A DNA stretch of 64,000 nt from Desulfacinum infernum DSM 9756 (GTDB lineage: Bacteria; Desulfobacterota; Syntrophobacteria; Syntrophobacterales; DSM-9756), in contig NZ_FQVB01000012.1 of NCBI RefSeq assembly GCF_900129305.1, positions 1 to 64,000 on the forward strand, given 5' to 3'. Below, piece after piece: positions 8,844 through 18,083 of this stretch (position 1 is its first letter; each line of letters opens with the position of its first letter). The position numbers and the translations under genes were made by a program. A model generated the notes under the pieces. It made no database searches, had not been told where the DNA came from, and worked only from the letters and a program-made list of their open reading frames with translations.

Positions 8844-8964
8844 CGTAGCCGCGGGGCTTCAGCCCCGCGGAAAAGGCCGTCGTAACCTCTTGAAGTCACA
8901 GGCCGTATGCGATGGCCCATGCGATGACCGGGGATTCTCCGCAGCCCTGAAGGGCTGCGCTACG
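8844..8964. repeat. TCGTAGC-bounded palindromic element, copy 1
   Basis: It begins CGTAGCCGCGGGGCTTCAGC and ends with GCAGCCCTGAAGGGCTGCGC followed by TACG, so the outermost bases CGTAGC/GCTACG are inverted. The only other full copy is at 63712-63838 with the same two hairpins and a diverged middle. Confidence 0.7.
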
Positions 8965-9025
8965 GGAAAAGCGGTCATCCGGAACGTTTCCGGACAGGAT
9001 CCTGGAGAGGAGGATCACCCCCTTC

Positions 9026-10447
9026 ATGTCGCGCCGTTTTGAACCGCCCTTCGTGCTCTTCGTCAATCCTTGGATCACGGACTTTGCCGCCTACGATCTG
9101 TGGGCCAAGCCCCTGGGGCTTCTCTTCCTGGCCGCCCTCTTTCGGGAAGGCGGCTGCCGGGTGGCCCTGGTGGACTGCCTGGACCGGCACGACCCGGAAA
9201 CGGAGGAGCGTCCCGACGTGCTGCCCGGCGGCGACCGGAAGTACGGAACCGGGAAATATCCCAAGATGCCCATCCCCACGCCGGAACCCCTCCAGGGGCT
9301 TTCGCGCACCTTCTACCGCTACGGGATCCATCCGGAAAGCTTCCGAAAGAAGCTCCAGCCCCTTCCCCGCCCCGATCTCATCTGCGTCACCAGTGCCATG
9401 ACCTACTGGTACCCGGGGGTGGCGGAAACCATCGCCCATTTGAACGACGTCTTCCCGAAAAGTCCCGTGTGGCTTGGGGGCATCTACGCCCGATTGTGCC
9501 CGGAACATGCCCGAAGGACCAGCGGGGCCGATCGTGTGTGCACGGAACCCTTGGCCGAGACCCTCGCCCGGGCGGAAACCGTGCTCAACTTCCGCCTATC
9601 CAACCGTCACCGGTGGGATTCCCCGGCGCACTTTCCTCTTCCCGCCCTGGACCTGCTCCCCCGGCTTACCTACGGACCGGTGATCGCAAGCCTCGGCTGT
9701 CCCTACCGTTGCCCCTACTGCGCCTCGTCGCGCCTCCAACCCCAACGGATTGCGTTTCCGGCCGAGACCGTGGCAGGCCAGATCCTGCAGGTTCATGAGC
9801 GAACCGGCGTCCGGGACTTCGCCTTCTACGACGACGCGCTGCTGCTGGGAAACCCGGGACTCCGCCCGGCGCTGGAGCGGCTCCGAGGGGAAGGCCGCAC
9901 CTTCCGCTTCCACACCCCCAACGCCCTGCACATCCGCGCTCTCACCGACCCGGACCTCTGCCGCTTCCTGTACGAGAGCGGCTTCACCACCCTGCGGCTG
10001 GGCCTGGAAACCACCCGGCCGGACAAGCAGAAGGCCTGGGGAGGCAAGCTGGAAGTGGAGATGTTCCAGCTGGCGGTGGAAAATCTCCTGCAGGCGGGCT
10101 TTGCAAGTGAACAGATCGGAGCCTACCTTCTGTGTGGTCTGCCGGATCAGACGGTGGAGGAGGTGGCCGAAGCCGTCGAGACGGTGCGCCGGGCGGGAGC
10201 TCTGCCCTACCTGGCCGAGTATTCCCCCATTCCCGGAACGGCGGCCTGGAACCAGGCGGTCCGGCAAAGCCCTTTCCCCATCGAAACGGAACCCCTGACT
10301 CACAACAACACCTTTTTCGCCTGCCGCCGCCCGGACTTCACCCTGGAAGACCTCCAGGATCTCAAGCGGCTGGCCCAGACGGCCCGGGCCCAATTCAGGA
10401 AAGCCCAAAAAACGTTCAAGTCCGAAGCCCCATCGACCGAACTATAG
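9026..10447 (+). CDS. B12-binding-domain radical SAM protein
   Basis: A 473-residue protein. The N terminus (PPFVLFVNPWITDFAAYDLWAKPLGLLFLAALFREGG...VDCLD) has the layout of a cobalamin-binding-like domain as found in B12-dependent radical SAM enzymes. The cluster motif CPYRCPYC lies near residue 225, followed by FYDDALL, LRLGLETT and LCGLPDQT, which line the SAM site. A strong GAGGAGG lies about 13 bases before the ATG. The absence of an obvious DxHxxG motif makes true B12 binding uncertain. The reaction is unknown; the neighbour downstream is a histidine kinase in the same direction after a terminator. Confidence 0.8.
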   Translation: MSRRFEPPFVLFVNPWITDFAAYDLWAKPLGLLFLAALFREGGCRVALVDCLDRHDPETEERPDVLPGGDRKYGTGKYPKMPIPTPEPLQGLSRTFYRYGIHPESFRKKLQPLPRPDLICVTSAMTYWYPGVAETIAHLNDVFPKSPVWLGGIYARLCPEHARRTSGADRVCTEPLAETLARAETVLNFRLSNRHRWDSPAHFPLPALDLLPRLTYGPVIASLGCPYRCPYCASSRLQPQRIAFPAETVAGQILQVHERTGVRDFAFYDDALLLGNPGLRPALERLRGEGRTFRFHTPNALHIRALTDPDLCRFLYESGFTTLRLGLETTRPDKQKAWGGKLEVEMFQLAVENLLQAGFASEQIGAYLLCGLPDQTVEEVAEAVETVRRAGALPYLAEYSPIPGTAAWNQAVRQSPFPIETEPLTHNNTFFACRRPDFTLEDLQDLKRLAQTARAQFRKAQKTFKSEAPSTEL

Positions 10448-10507
10448 TGTTGCGGTAGACTTTTTTGTCCGCCCGGATCCCCGTAGGGATTCGGGAAGAA
10501 CCAAGAG

Positions 10508-10550
10508 GCTGATCCCAGTCGGCGACAAGACCGCGGATCGGCTTTTTGTT
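10508..10550 (+). terminator. Rho-independent terminator behind the radical SAM gene
   Basis: GGCTGATCC pairs with GGATCGGCT (two G-U pairs) across a loop of about 18 bases, followed directly by CTTTTTGTTT. It separates the radical SAM gene from the histidine kinase. Confidence 0.65.
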
Positions 10551-10578
10551 TGCGTAAGAGGAGGTCCATTCGCCCATC

Positions 10579-13500
10579 ATGCCGTCCCGATCCGTTCCAT
10601 CCCTTCGGGCGCTCTTTCGGCGTCTTCTCTTCGGAGCCTTCTTTCTCCCGGCGGCCCTCCTGGTGCTGGTGGCCGGCGGCGGCCTGGCCGTCTTTCAAAA
10701 GCACCAGATCGAAGAAAACCAGAGGCTCCTGGCTCAATCGCTGGCATCCGACACGGCCACTTATCTGGATGCCGCCGCCCGCCGCCTCGTGGGCCTGTCG
10801 AAAATCCTTTCCCAGTCCCCCTGGGAACAGGTCATCCCCCATGTGGAAACATCCTGGAAGGATTTCGGCGGCTTTGAGGCCCTCTACATCCTGGATCCCG
10901 CCGGCCGATTGGTCTTTTCAACGCCCCATTATGTTCCGTTCCTGGAGGCCCAATCCTTTCCCGGCCGGGACAGCTCCGATAAAACCCGGGGGGTGCAAGT
11001 GTCTCTGCCCTTTCTGTCGCCCCGGAGCGGCCATTTGACCGTACGGCTTCTTCGGCCGATCCCCGCGGGCGGATACGTGGCCGGGGATCTGGATCTCAAG
11101 GGGCTGGAAGAATCGCTGGCGGCTCTCAACAACCGGACATCCTCGCAAAAGGCCTTCGTGGTGGACCGATTGGGAAATCCCCTGGCCCACCCGGATCCCA
11201 AGGTGAGCCGCAACCAGGCAAACCTCCTGTTCCTGAAGCCCCTGCTCCGAGACGCCCGAGACAAGACCACCAGCATTTACGAGGACAAGGGGGTCCTGAT
11301 GCAGGGGGCCCTGGCGGAAGTCCCCCCCTTCCGCTGGAAGGTCATGGTCTACGGTCCCGTCCGCGAACTCTACTATCCCGTGGTCGTGATCTCGGCCGTG
11401 ACCCTCGTCGCCGTCTTGTTCCTGGCGCTCATGAGCTCCTCCCTCCTGGGGCGCGTCCGTCGCAGGATCGCCGAGCCCTTGGAGTACCTGATCGGGGAAA
11501 TGCGCAGCGCCGCCCGGGATGGCGAAGGCGGGCGGGAATCGCCGGGGCCCGCCGTCACTTTCAAGGAACTGGCCGATCTGGTCCGTTACTACACCAAGAT
11601 GCGGGCCTTGCAGAAGGCCACGAGCCGAAGGCGGATCCGCCAGATCCACAGATCCCAGGCCTTCCAGCAGGCCATCTACGAGATGTCCACCCATCCGGCC
11701 CTGATCGAAGGGCGCATCCTGGAGGCCCAGGAATTCATCTGCAGGGTCACGGCGAAGACCTTGGAGGTCAGCAGGGCCCTCGTCTGGCGCCTGGAAGGTT
11801 CCCGGCTGGTGTGTCTTTGCGGATCCGGTGAAACGGAAGCGTGCGCGGAAGAGGCCCCGCTGGATCTTTCCTCCCAACCCGACCTGATCCGCCGGGAAGG
11901 GCGGGTTCTTTCCAGGATCTTCCATGTCGGGGACGCTTCCGCCCCGTCCGATCCCGGTTCGTTTCCGGAGGCCTACATGCATCCCCGGGGCGTCAAGACC
12001 CTGGTGCTGGTACCCATCCGCCAGGACGGCGGCCTTTTCGGCTACCTGATGCTGGAAGACGGCCGCGCGGAAAGAAAGTGGGAACCGGATGAGATGGTGT
12101 TCGCCGCCCAGGCGGGGGAGCTTTTCACCCGGTCGCTCATCCAGGCGGACCTGCACGCCAGGACCAGGGAGCTTCATAATCTGGCGGAAACCTTGGACAA
12201 GAAGGTGCAAAAGCGCACCCGGGAACTGGAAACCCTCTACACCTTCTCCAAGGAGATGGGTTTCGTGACCGACGAAGAAACCTTCGCCTCCCTGGTTTTT
12301 TCCATGCTTCGCCGCGTGCTGCAGGTGGACGTGGCGGGCCTGAGCTTGGAAAAGAACGGAACCCGCTGTCTTTATCTGCTGAACACACAGCCCCTTGCGC
12401 CGGAATTTCGATCCGAGGTCCTGGAACAGATCTTCCCCGGCCTGCACCCTGGGGAAAGCCAGGAAACATCCGTCGTGGAACTGGCCGCCCCCGCGGACCC
12501 GGACCGGCAGGGAGCCATCTGCGCCCTCCACAGCGTCTGCCGCGTTCCGCTCATGGCCGACCGGCAGGTGCTGGGCCATCTGGCGGTGGGAAGGCGCAAC
12601 ACCCAGCCGTTCAGCCGGGAGGAGTGGCATTTTGTCTCCCTCATGGGCCGGCAGATCGGGGAGTCCCTCCACCGGCTCTACTCCCTCCTGCACGCCGAGG
12701 AAGAGCGCCTGCAGGATCTTCTGGAAAACCTTCCCCAGGGAGTGGTTCTTTTCGACGGGGCGGGATCGGTCCGATTGTCCAACAAGACCGGCCTGGCCTA
12801 CCTGGAAGACATGGGAGTCGCGGATTCGGCCCTTCCCGACACGGGCCCCCTGGCCCTCCAGGCCCTCCTGGACCGGTGCGACGAGAGGCTGCCGCTGGAA
12901 ATCTCTTCCTCCACGGGAGCCGTTTACGAAATCCACGTGCGCCATCTCTTCAGCCGCAAACAGCCCCTGCATGTCCTGACCATCCAGGATGTGACCGAGG
13001 AGCGGCGCGTGGAAAACCAGATCCGCCAGCAGGATCGGCTGGCGGCCGTGGGCCAGCTGGCCGCGGGTATCGCCCACGACTTCAACAACCTGCTCATGGG
13101 GATCATGATGCAGGCCCAGGTCCTCCAGCTGAAGGGCGTCCCCCCCCAGGTGGCCCATGGCCTGGACACCATCGTGAACCAGGGGCAGCGGGCCGCCCAC
13201 CTGATCCAGCAGATCCTCGACTTCAGCCGCGAATCCATCAGCCGGAAAGGCCCCCTGGACCTGAAGCCCCTCGTCAAGGAAACCCTGAAGATCCTGGAGC
13301 GCACCATCGAAGAGAACGTTTCGATCCGCTTCCAGGACGACGGGAGCGAATACATGGTGGAGGCGGATCCCACGCAGATCCAGCAGATCGTGACCAACAT
13401 GGCCCTGAACGCCCGGGACGCCATGCCGCAAGGCGGCACGTTCCGGGTCGGCCTGGAGCGGATCGAAGTGAGCGCACCGGGACAAGCGCCTTTGGAAGGC

Positions 13501-14202
13501 ATGATGCCGGGCCGCTGGATCCGGATTTCTTTCCAGGACACGGGAACGGGGATCGCCAAGGAGCACCTGCCCCACGTCTTCGAGCCCTTCTTCACCACGA
13601 AGGAAGTGGGCAAGGGTACGGGCCTCGGCCTGTCCCAGGTCTACGGCATCGTGAAGCAGCACGGCGGCCATGTGACCGTGGAAAGCTCCCAGGGGCAGGG
13701 TACGCTCTTTACCGTGTACCTGCCGGCCCTGAGGAGACCGTCGGAGGAAACCACGACTTCACCGGCCGATTCCGTGGAAGACCACGGCGCGGTGGGCGAA
13801 GTGGTTCTTTTGGTGGAAGACGAGCCCCAGGTGCTTCTCATCACCCGGGAGATCCTGGAAGCCCTGGGTTACACGGTCCTCACCGCCGCCAACGGACGGG
13901 AAGCCCTGGAGGTTCTCCGCAGCGGTGGAGCCCGCGTGGACGCCCTGGTCACCGACATGGTCATGCCCGACATGGGGGGACGGGAACTCATCGAAGCCGT
14001 GCGGGCGCAGGACCCCGCCTTTCCCATCGTGGTGGTCACCGGTTATCCCCTGGATCGGCAGGCCCGCGAGATGCTGCGCCGAGGCGGCATCGCCTGGCTC
14101 GCCAAGCCCACCACCATGGGAGAACTGGCCGAGACGCTGCGCGCTGTGATGGACCAATCCGCCGCCCGGCCTTGCAACCCGCCGGCCGTTTCTCTATTGT
14201 AG
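10579..14202 (+). CDS. Membrane hybrid sensor histidine kinase with GAF and receiver domains
   Basis: A 1207-residue signalling protein. There is a transmembrane segment near residues 16-38, an extracytoplasmic Cache-like region to about 260, a second membrane segment (PVVVISAVTLVAVLFLALM), two GAF-like regions (about 375-520 and 550-690) joined by a coiled coil, a PAS-like region (about 705-810), then the HisKA motif AAGIAHDFNNLL with the phosphorylated histidine near 833. The ATPase N and G boxes follow (NMALNARDAMP, GTGIAKEHL, GTGLGLSQVYG). A receiver domain ends the protein (VEDEP near 1078, phospho-acceptor in VTDMVMPD near 1124). No output gene lies nearby, so the partner is unknown. 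Confidence 0.93.
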   Translation: MPSRSVPSLRALFRRLLFGAFFLPAALLVLVAGGGLAVFQKHQIEENQRLLAQSLASDTATYLDAAARRLVGLSKILSQSPWEQVIPHVETSWKDFGGFEALYILDPAGRLVFSTPHYVPFLEAQSFPGRDSSDKTRGVQVSLPFLSPRSGHLTVRLLRPIPAGGYVAGDLDLKGLEESLAALNNRTSSQKAFVVDRLGNPLAHPDPKVSRNQANLLFLKPLLRDARDKTTSIYEDKGVLMQGALAEVPPFRWKVMVYGPVRELYYPVVVISAVTLVAVLFLALMSSSLLGRVRRRIAEPLEYLIGEMRSAARDGEGGRESPGPAVTFKELADLVRYYTKMRALQKATSRRRIRQIHRSQAFQQAIYEMSTHPALIEGRILEAQEFICRVTAKTLEVSRALVWRLEGSRLVCLCGSGETEACAEEAPLDLSSQPDLIRREGRVLSRIFHVGDASAPSDPGSFPEAYMHPRGVKTLVLVPIRQDGGLFGYLMLEDGRAERKWEPDEMVFAAQAGELFTRSLIQADLHARTRELHNLAETLDKKVQKRTRELETLYTFSKEMGFVTDEETFASLVFSMLRRVLQVDVAGLSLEKNGTRCLYLLNTQPLAPEFRSEVLEQIFPGLHPGESQETSVVELAAPADPDRQGAICALHSVCRVPLMADRQVLGHLAVGRRNTQPFSREEWHFVSLMGRQIGESLHRLYSLLHAEEERLQDLLENLPQGVVLFDGAGSVRLSNKTGLAYLEDMGVADSALPDTGPLALQALLDRCDERLPLEISSSTGAVYEIHVRHLFSRKQPLHVLTIQDVTEERRVENQIRQQDRLAAVGQLAAGIAHDFNNLLMGIMMQAQVLQLKGVPPQVAHGLDTIVNQGQRAAHLIQQILDFSRESISRKGPLDLKPLVKETLKILERTIEENVSIRFQDDGSEYMVEADPTQIQQIVTNMALNARDAMPQGGTFRVGLERIEVSAPGQAPLEGMMPGRWIRISFQDTGTGIAKEHLPHVFEPFFTTKEVGKGTGLGLSQVYGIVKQHGGHVTVESSQGQGTLFTVYLPALRRPSEETTTSPADSVEDHGAVGEVVLLVEDEPQVLLITREILEALGYTVLTAANGREALEVLRSGGARVDALVTDMVMPDMGGRELIEAVRAQDPAFPIVVVTGYPLDRQAREMLRRGGIAWLAKPTTMGELAETLRAVMDQSAARPCNPPAVSLL

Positions 14203-14294
14203 GATGCACATCGTGCCGCAACGGCTTCCCCCAAGGATTCGGAATACCGGCATCTCGTCCTGATCTGAGCACAAGAAAAGGGAGAAGGGACCCC

Positions 14295-16010
14295 ATGACC
14301 GATTTCAGCTGGGACGCACACGGCGGTTCACTCGTCGATCTGGTGGTGGATGAAGACAGGGCCCAGGTTCTCAAGGACCTGAGCCGGGGCATTCCCAGCC
14401 TGACCCTGAACGGGCGGCATCTGGCGGATCTGGAGCTCATCCTCAACGGGGCTTTCTCACCGCTCCGCGGCTTCATGACCAGCGCGGACTACGAATCGGT
14501 CCTGGACCGCATGCGCCTCCAGGACGGCACCCTCTGGCCCCTGCCGGTCTGCCTGGACGTGACGGAAGCCGACGCCCGCGGACTGGAACCGGGTCAATCC
14601 GTGGCGCTTCGGGACGCGGAAGGGTTCATGGTGGCCGTTTTGCACGTGGAAGACATCTGGCCCATGGACAAGGCCCGCGAAGCGCAATGCGTCTACGGCA
14701 CCACGGACACGGCCCATCCCGGCGTGGACACCCTCTTTCACCACGCGGGAACCCATTACGTGGGAGGCACCCTGGAAGGGGTGCAACTGCCCCTGCACTT
14801 CGCCTTCAAGCGCCTGCGCCACACCCCCCACGAAATGCGGGCGCTCTTCAGGAAGCTGGGATGGCGCCGGATCGTGGGTTTTCAGACCCGAAACCCGCTC
14901 CACCGGGCCCAGTTCGAAATGACCCTCCGGGCCATGGATCAGGCCAAGGCCAACCTGCTGCTCCACCCCGTGGCGCGGCGCGCCCGGCCGGGAGACATCG
15001 ACTACTACACCCGTATCCGATGTTACCAGGCCGTGAGCCGCTACTACCCGCCCAACATGATGCTCCTGAGCCTCCTGCCCCTGGCCATGCGCATGGCGGG
15101 CCCCAGGGAGGCCCTGCTCCATGCCATCATCCGGAAGAACTACGGATGCACCCACTTCATCGTGGGCCGGGACCACGCGAGCCCGGGCCGAAGGCCCGAC
15201 GGAACGCCGTTCTACCCCCCGGAAGCCGCCATGGAACTGGCCACGGCCTTTGAGAAAGAACTGGGCATCGGGATCATTCCCTTCGAAGAAATGGTGTACG
15301 TCATGGAGGAAGACGCCTACATGCCGGCCCGCGAGGTGCCGCCCGAATCCACCGTGCGCTCGCTGGCCCTGGACGACTTCCACAGACGGCTGCGCGAAGG
15401 AAAACGGGTCCCGGAATGGTTCACCTTTCCGGAAGTGATCGAAGAGCTCCAGCGGGGCTATCCCCCCCGGCACAAGCAGGGGTTCACCATCTTCTGCACC
15501 GGCCTTTCCGGAGCCGGAAAGTCCACCATCGCCCGGATCCTCTACGCCCGGTTTCTGGAAATGGGAGGGCGGCCCGTCACCCTCCTGGACGGGGACATCG
15601 TGCGGCGCAACCTCTCCAACGAACTGGGCTTTTCCAAGGAACACAGGGACATCAACGTGCGGCGGATCGGCTTTGTGGCCAGTGAAATCACCAAGAACCG
15701 CGGAATCGCCATCTGCGCCCCCATCGCCCCCTACGCGGCCACCCGACGGCAAATCCGCCAGCTCATCGAAAATTACGGCGGCTTCGTGGAAGTCCATGTG
15801 GCCACCCCCCTGGAAGTGTGCGAAAGCCGGGACCGCAAGGGGCTCTACGCCAAGGCCCGCGCGGGACTCATCAAGGGCTTCACCGGCATCGACGACCCCT
15901 ACGAACCCCCGGAAGCCCCGGAGGTGACCATCGACACCACGGAACTGACTCCCGACGAGGCGGCCCAGGAGGTGCTTCTCTTCCTGGAACGGGCCGGCTA
16001 CATTAAGTGA
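14295..16010 (+). CDS. sat-cysC: Bifunctional ATP sulfurylase / APS kinase
   Basis: A 571-residue fusion. Residues about 1-385 are ATP sulfurylase (PUA-like start LTLNGRHLADLELILNGAFSPL, QTRNP, GRDHA), which makes APS from sulfate and ATP. Residues about 390-571 are APS kinase with the P-loop GLSGAGKST near 402 and the LDGD...RRNLSNELGFS motif, which makes PAPS. GGAGAAGGG precedes the ATG; the frame is open far upstream but that part is the shadow of the kinase gene. The catalytic HxxH motif of the sulfurylase reads HRAQ near residue 207, so the second histidine is replaced by glutamine. A fused Sat-CysC points to PAPS formation rather than to the dissimilatory Sat of sulfate respiration. Confidence 0.95.
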   Translation: MTDFSWDAHGGSLVDLVVDEDRAQVLKDLSRGIPSLTLNGRHLADLELILNGAFSPLRGFMTSADYESVLDRMRLQDGTLWPLPVCLDVTEADARGLEPGQSVALRDAEGFMVAVLHVEDIWPMDKAREAQCVYGTTDTAHPGVDTLFHHAGTHYVGGTLEGVQLPLHFAFKRLRHTPHEMRALFRKLGWRRIVGFQTRNPLHRAQFEMTLRAMDQAKANLLLHPVARRARPGDIDYYTRIRCYQAVSRYYPPNMMLLSLLPLAMRMAGPREALLHAIIRKNYGCTHFIVGRDHASPGRRPDGTPFYPPEAAMELATAFEKELGIGIIPFEEMVYVMEEDAYMPAREVPPESTVRSLALDDFHRRLREGKRVPEWFTFPEVIEELQRGYPPRHKQGFTIFCTGLSGAGKSTIARILYARFLEMGGRPVTLLDGDIVRRNLSNELGFSKEHRDINVRRIGFVASEITKNRGIAICAPIAPYAATRRQIRQLIENYGGFVEVHVATPLEVCESRDRKGLYAKARAGLIKGFTGIDDPYEPPEAPEVTIDTTELTPDEAAQEVLLFLERAGYIK

Positions 16011-16056
16011 TGGGTGACGAGTGATGGGTGACGAGTGATGGGTGATGGGTGGCGGA
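16009..16056. repeat. Short tandem repeat (GTGATGGGTGAC, about 3.5 units)
   Basis: Units of TGATGGGTGACGAG repeat directly behind the Sat-CysC stop codon. They resemble the degenerate tandem runs at 21118 and 22433 and separate this gene from the Yip1 protein gene. Confidence 0.7.
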
Positions 16057-16090
16057 GCCCGATGAGGAGATGGGGGGCGGAGGAGGTGCC

Positions 16091-16636
16091 ATGGACGGGT
16101 TGATCCAACGGATGATTCGAGCGGCGAAATTGGACGTGAGCCTCTACGAGGAGGTGGAAGCGGACAGGACGGCCACGGGCCAGGCCCTGACCGTGGTGGT
16201 TCTTTCCAGCGCGGCCGCCGGCCTGGGCAACATGAGCCAGGGAGGCCTCCAAGGACTGGTGCTGCTCACCCTCATCGCCCTTGCAGGCTGGATCGTTTGG
16301 GCGTCCCTCACCTATCTCATCGGCACCAAGCTCCTTCCGGAACCTCAGACCCGGGCGGATCTGGGAGAACTTCTCCGGACCATCGGCTTTTCCAGCGCGC
16401 CGGGCCTCATCCGCATCCTGGGAGTCCTCCCCTTTCTCCGAAACATCGTCTTTCTGGCGGCCGGCCTCTGGATGCTCTGGGCCATGGTCATCGCCGTGCG
16501 CCAGGCCCTGGACTACCGGAGCACGTGGCGGGCCGTGGGCGTGTGCCTCATCGGCTGGCTGGTGCAGACCGTTCTCCTGGCCTTCTTCTTTTCCCTGGTG
16601 GGACATCCGCCCATGATGCACCAGGGCGGACCCTGA
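16091..16636 (+). CDS. Yip1-domain integral membrane protein
   Basis: A 181-residue membrane protein with about five hydrophobic segments (TVVVLSSAAAGLG, GLVLLTLIALAGWIVWASLTYLIGTKLL, APGLIRILGVLPF, IVFLAAGLWMLWAMVIAVRQAL, VGVCLIGWLVQTVLLAFFF). The order and the WxxxxxxYLxGxKL plus RxxGFSxxP pattern are typical of bacterial YIP1-family proteins of unknown role. The ATG with GGAGGAGGTG just upstream was preferred over an upstream methionine in the repeat region. It is followed after 14 bases by an exported protein gene, so the two probably form an operon. Confidence 0.75.
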   Translation: MDGLIQRMIRAAKLDVSLYEEVEADRTATGQALTVVVLSSAAAGLGNMSQGGLQGLVLLTLIALAGWIVWASLTYLIGTKLLPEPQTRADLGELLRTIGFSSAPGLIRILGVLPFLRNIVFLAAGLWMLWAMVIAVRQALDYRSTWRAVGVCLIGWLVQTVLLAFFFSLVGHPPMMHQGGP

Positions 16637-16650
16637 ACCGGGCCGTGCCC

Positions 16651-17655
16651 ATGAATCCCCGTGCCCACCCGAAAACACCCGGCAAGCGGGAGCGCCTCAC
16701 GGCCCTGGGCGTACTGGGCCTCATCGCCCTGACGGCCGCCGGCGTCTTCTTGAGGCAGTTTCATGCGGACCCGCTCCTGTCGGGAACCGCCGTTCCCGCA
16801 CCCCGTTCCCGGCCGAAGGCTTCGCCCCCGCCGGCCCCTCCCGCGCTGAATGGGACCGTCACCGACCCCTTCACGCCCCTGAGCCCGCCCGAATCCTTCG
16901 ACAGCGCCACCCTGTCGGACAAGATCAATGGAAAGGCGGACCTTTACCTCACCGCGGGATTCCGGAACCTCACCACCCGGCGGGTCGCCCTGAAGGACGC
17001 TCCGGACCGGTGGGCGGAAATCTTCCTCTATCAAATGGAAAATCCCGAGAGCGCCTTTGCGGTCTACAGCCAGCAACGTCGTTCCAAGGCCCGTCCCCTG
17101 GCGGGGATCTCCCGGGGGTACGCCACGGCCAACGCCTTCTACGCCGTCGCCGGCTCCTACTACCTGGAAGCCGTGGCCGCTTCGGAAGATCCCGACTTGA
17201 CCCGGCACCTGGAAAGCCTCTTTCGGCGTTTGTGGGAATCGGTCTCGGAACGGGAGATCGCCCTACCGGAACTGGCCTTCTTCCCGGAAAAGGGCGCCCG
17301 TCTCGACCAGGCGGTGCTCTACATCGGCGGGGCCTTCGGCTACGACGGCTTTTCCAAGGTCTACGCCGTGCCCTACGATGCGGGAGGAAACCCCATGACC
17401 GCCTTCGTGGCCCTGGAGGCGGGCAAGGACGGAGCGGAAGCCGCCCGGGGCTACATCCGGTTCCTGGAAGAAAACGGTGCCCGGCGCCTGCCGGACCCCG
17501 ACGCGGCCCAAGGGATCGTGGTGCTCGATCTCTTCGGCTGGACCGAGGTGGCCTTTTCCCACGGGCCTTACGTGGCCGGCGTGCACGAAGCCGAAGCCCG
17601 GGATCCGGCATTGGCCCTGGCCCGCGCCCTCAAGGAAAGGCTTTCCGCAAAGTAG
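16651..17655 (+). CDS. Membrane-anchored exported protein (DUF6599-like)
   Basis: A 334-residue protein with one N-terminal hydrophobic anchor (LTALGVLGLIALTAAGVFL), then a proline/alanine-rich linker, then a soluble domain starting SFDSATLSDKINGKADLYL. That start, followed by EIFLYQMENPESAFAVYSQQRR and later YYLEAV, recalls a family I know as DUF6599, found in sulfate reducers and relatives. The domain would lie outside the cytoplasmic membrane. The start ATG (or the in-frame GTG two codons earlier) has no strong ribosome site, so coupling to the Yip1 gene is likely. The function is unknown. Confidence 0.6.
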   Translation: MNPRAHPKTPGKRERLTALGVLGLIALTAAGVFLRQFHADPLLSGTAVPAPRSRPKASPPPAPPALNGTVTDPFTPLSPPESFDSATLSDKINGKADLYLTAGFRNLTTRRVALKDAPDRWAEIFLYQMENPESAFAVYSQQRRSKARPLAGISRGYATANAFYAVAGSYYLEAVAASEDPDLTRHLESLFRRLWESVSEREIALPELAFFPEKGARLDQAVLYIGGAFGYDGFSKVYAVPYDAGGNPMTAFVALEAGKDGAEAARGYIRFLEENGARRLPDPDAAQGIVVLDLFGWTEVAFSHGPYVAGVHEAEARDPALALARALKERLSAK

Positions 17656-17769
17656 CGGCCGAAGGTTTCCAAAAAAGATTGGTGTCCATTCGCGTTTATT
17701 GTCGGCTGCTTCTGACGCTCGGCCGCATGGACCCGCCCCCTTTGCAGGGTACCCTCGGCAAACGGAAGG

Positions 17770-17799
17770 CTGTAGGGGCGAAAAATCTTTCGCCCCTAC
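17770..17799. repeat. GGGGCGAA palindrome, copy 4
   Basis: CTGTAGGGGCGAA faces TTCGCCCCTAC around a short A/T loop. It belongs to the same family as 6926 and 8595. Confidence 0.8.
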
Positions 17800-17838
17800 C
17801 ACGGGGAGCGGGGATGCCTGCAGGTGGTAGCCGTTTCA

Positions 17839-17870
17839 TGTGGGGGCGGTTCGCGAACCGCCCCTACACA
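17839..17870. repeat. Variant palindrome GGGGGCGGTTCG
   Basis: TGTGGGGGCGGTTCG faces CGAACCGCCCCTACACA with no loop. It is a sequence variant of the GGGGCGAA family, 39 bases away from copy 4. Confidence 0.7.
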
Positions 17871-17917
17871 GCGGACCCCCGATCCCCCCGGGGGGATGGC
17901 GTTCCCGGCTAGACTTC

Positions 17918-18072
17918 TCCCCAGGAGCTTGTCTGAAAATGGGTTCTTTGCCTCGTTTTGTCTCCATCCGTCATCCCCGCGGAAGCGGGGATCCAGGATT
18001 TCCGGAACCTTATGGACTCCCGCTTGCGCGGGAGTGACGGTTTGATCAGTTCTCGGACAGGCTCCCAGGAGG
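17918..18072. repeat. MITE-like element, copy B
   Basis: Same core hairpins and ends as copies A and C: left CTCCCCAGGAGCTTGTCTG, right TTCTCGGACAGGCTCCCAGG. Its right edge (CCAGGAGGG) supplies the Shine-Dalgarno of the DUF362 gene that starts 12 bases later. Confidence 0.8.
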
Positions 18073-18083
18073 GCGAGTTCACC

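Larger units (their letters stand above)
8082..9025. other. 944-base gene-free repeat nest
   Basis: No credible gene lies here. The stretch holds, in order, about 320 bases with no recognisable feature, the GTGGGAGCGGC inverted repeat (8403-8493), a copy of the CGTGCGGGGTGGCG repeat (8539-8590), the GGGGCGAA palindrome (8595-8626), a complete MITE-like element (8639-8790) and a TCGTAGC-bounded element (8844-8964). Promoters for dtd and the B12-type radical SAM gene must be at its ends but are not recognisable. Confidence 0.7.
17656..18083. other. Intergenic region packed with palindromic repeats
   Basis: It holds the GGGGCGAA palindrome (17770-17799), a related GGGGGCGGTTCG palindrome (17839-17870), and MITE-like copy B (17918-18072). 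No gene is apparent in the rest, which includes a fragment CCATTCGCGTTTATTG that recalls the repeat at 7035. Confidence 0.65.

Noticed and set aside
12624-14294. Very long N-terminal extension of Sat-CysC (over 550 residues)
   Set aside because: It is the alternative frame of the histidine kinase gene, rich in Pro, Gly and Arg, and a ribosome site with ATG lies exactly at the sulfurylase start.
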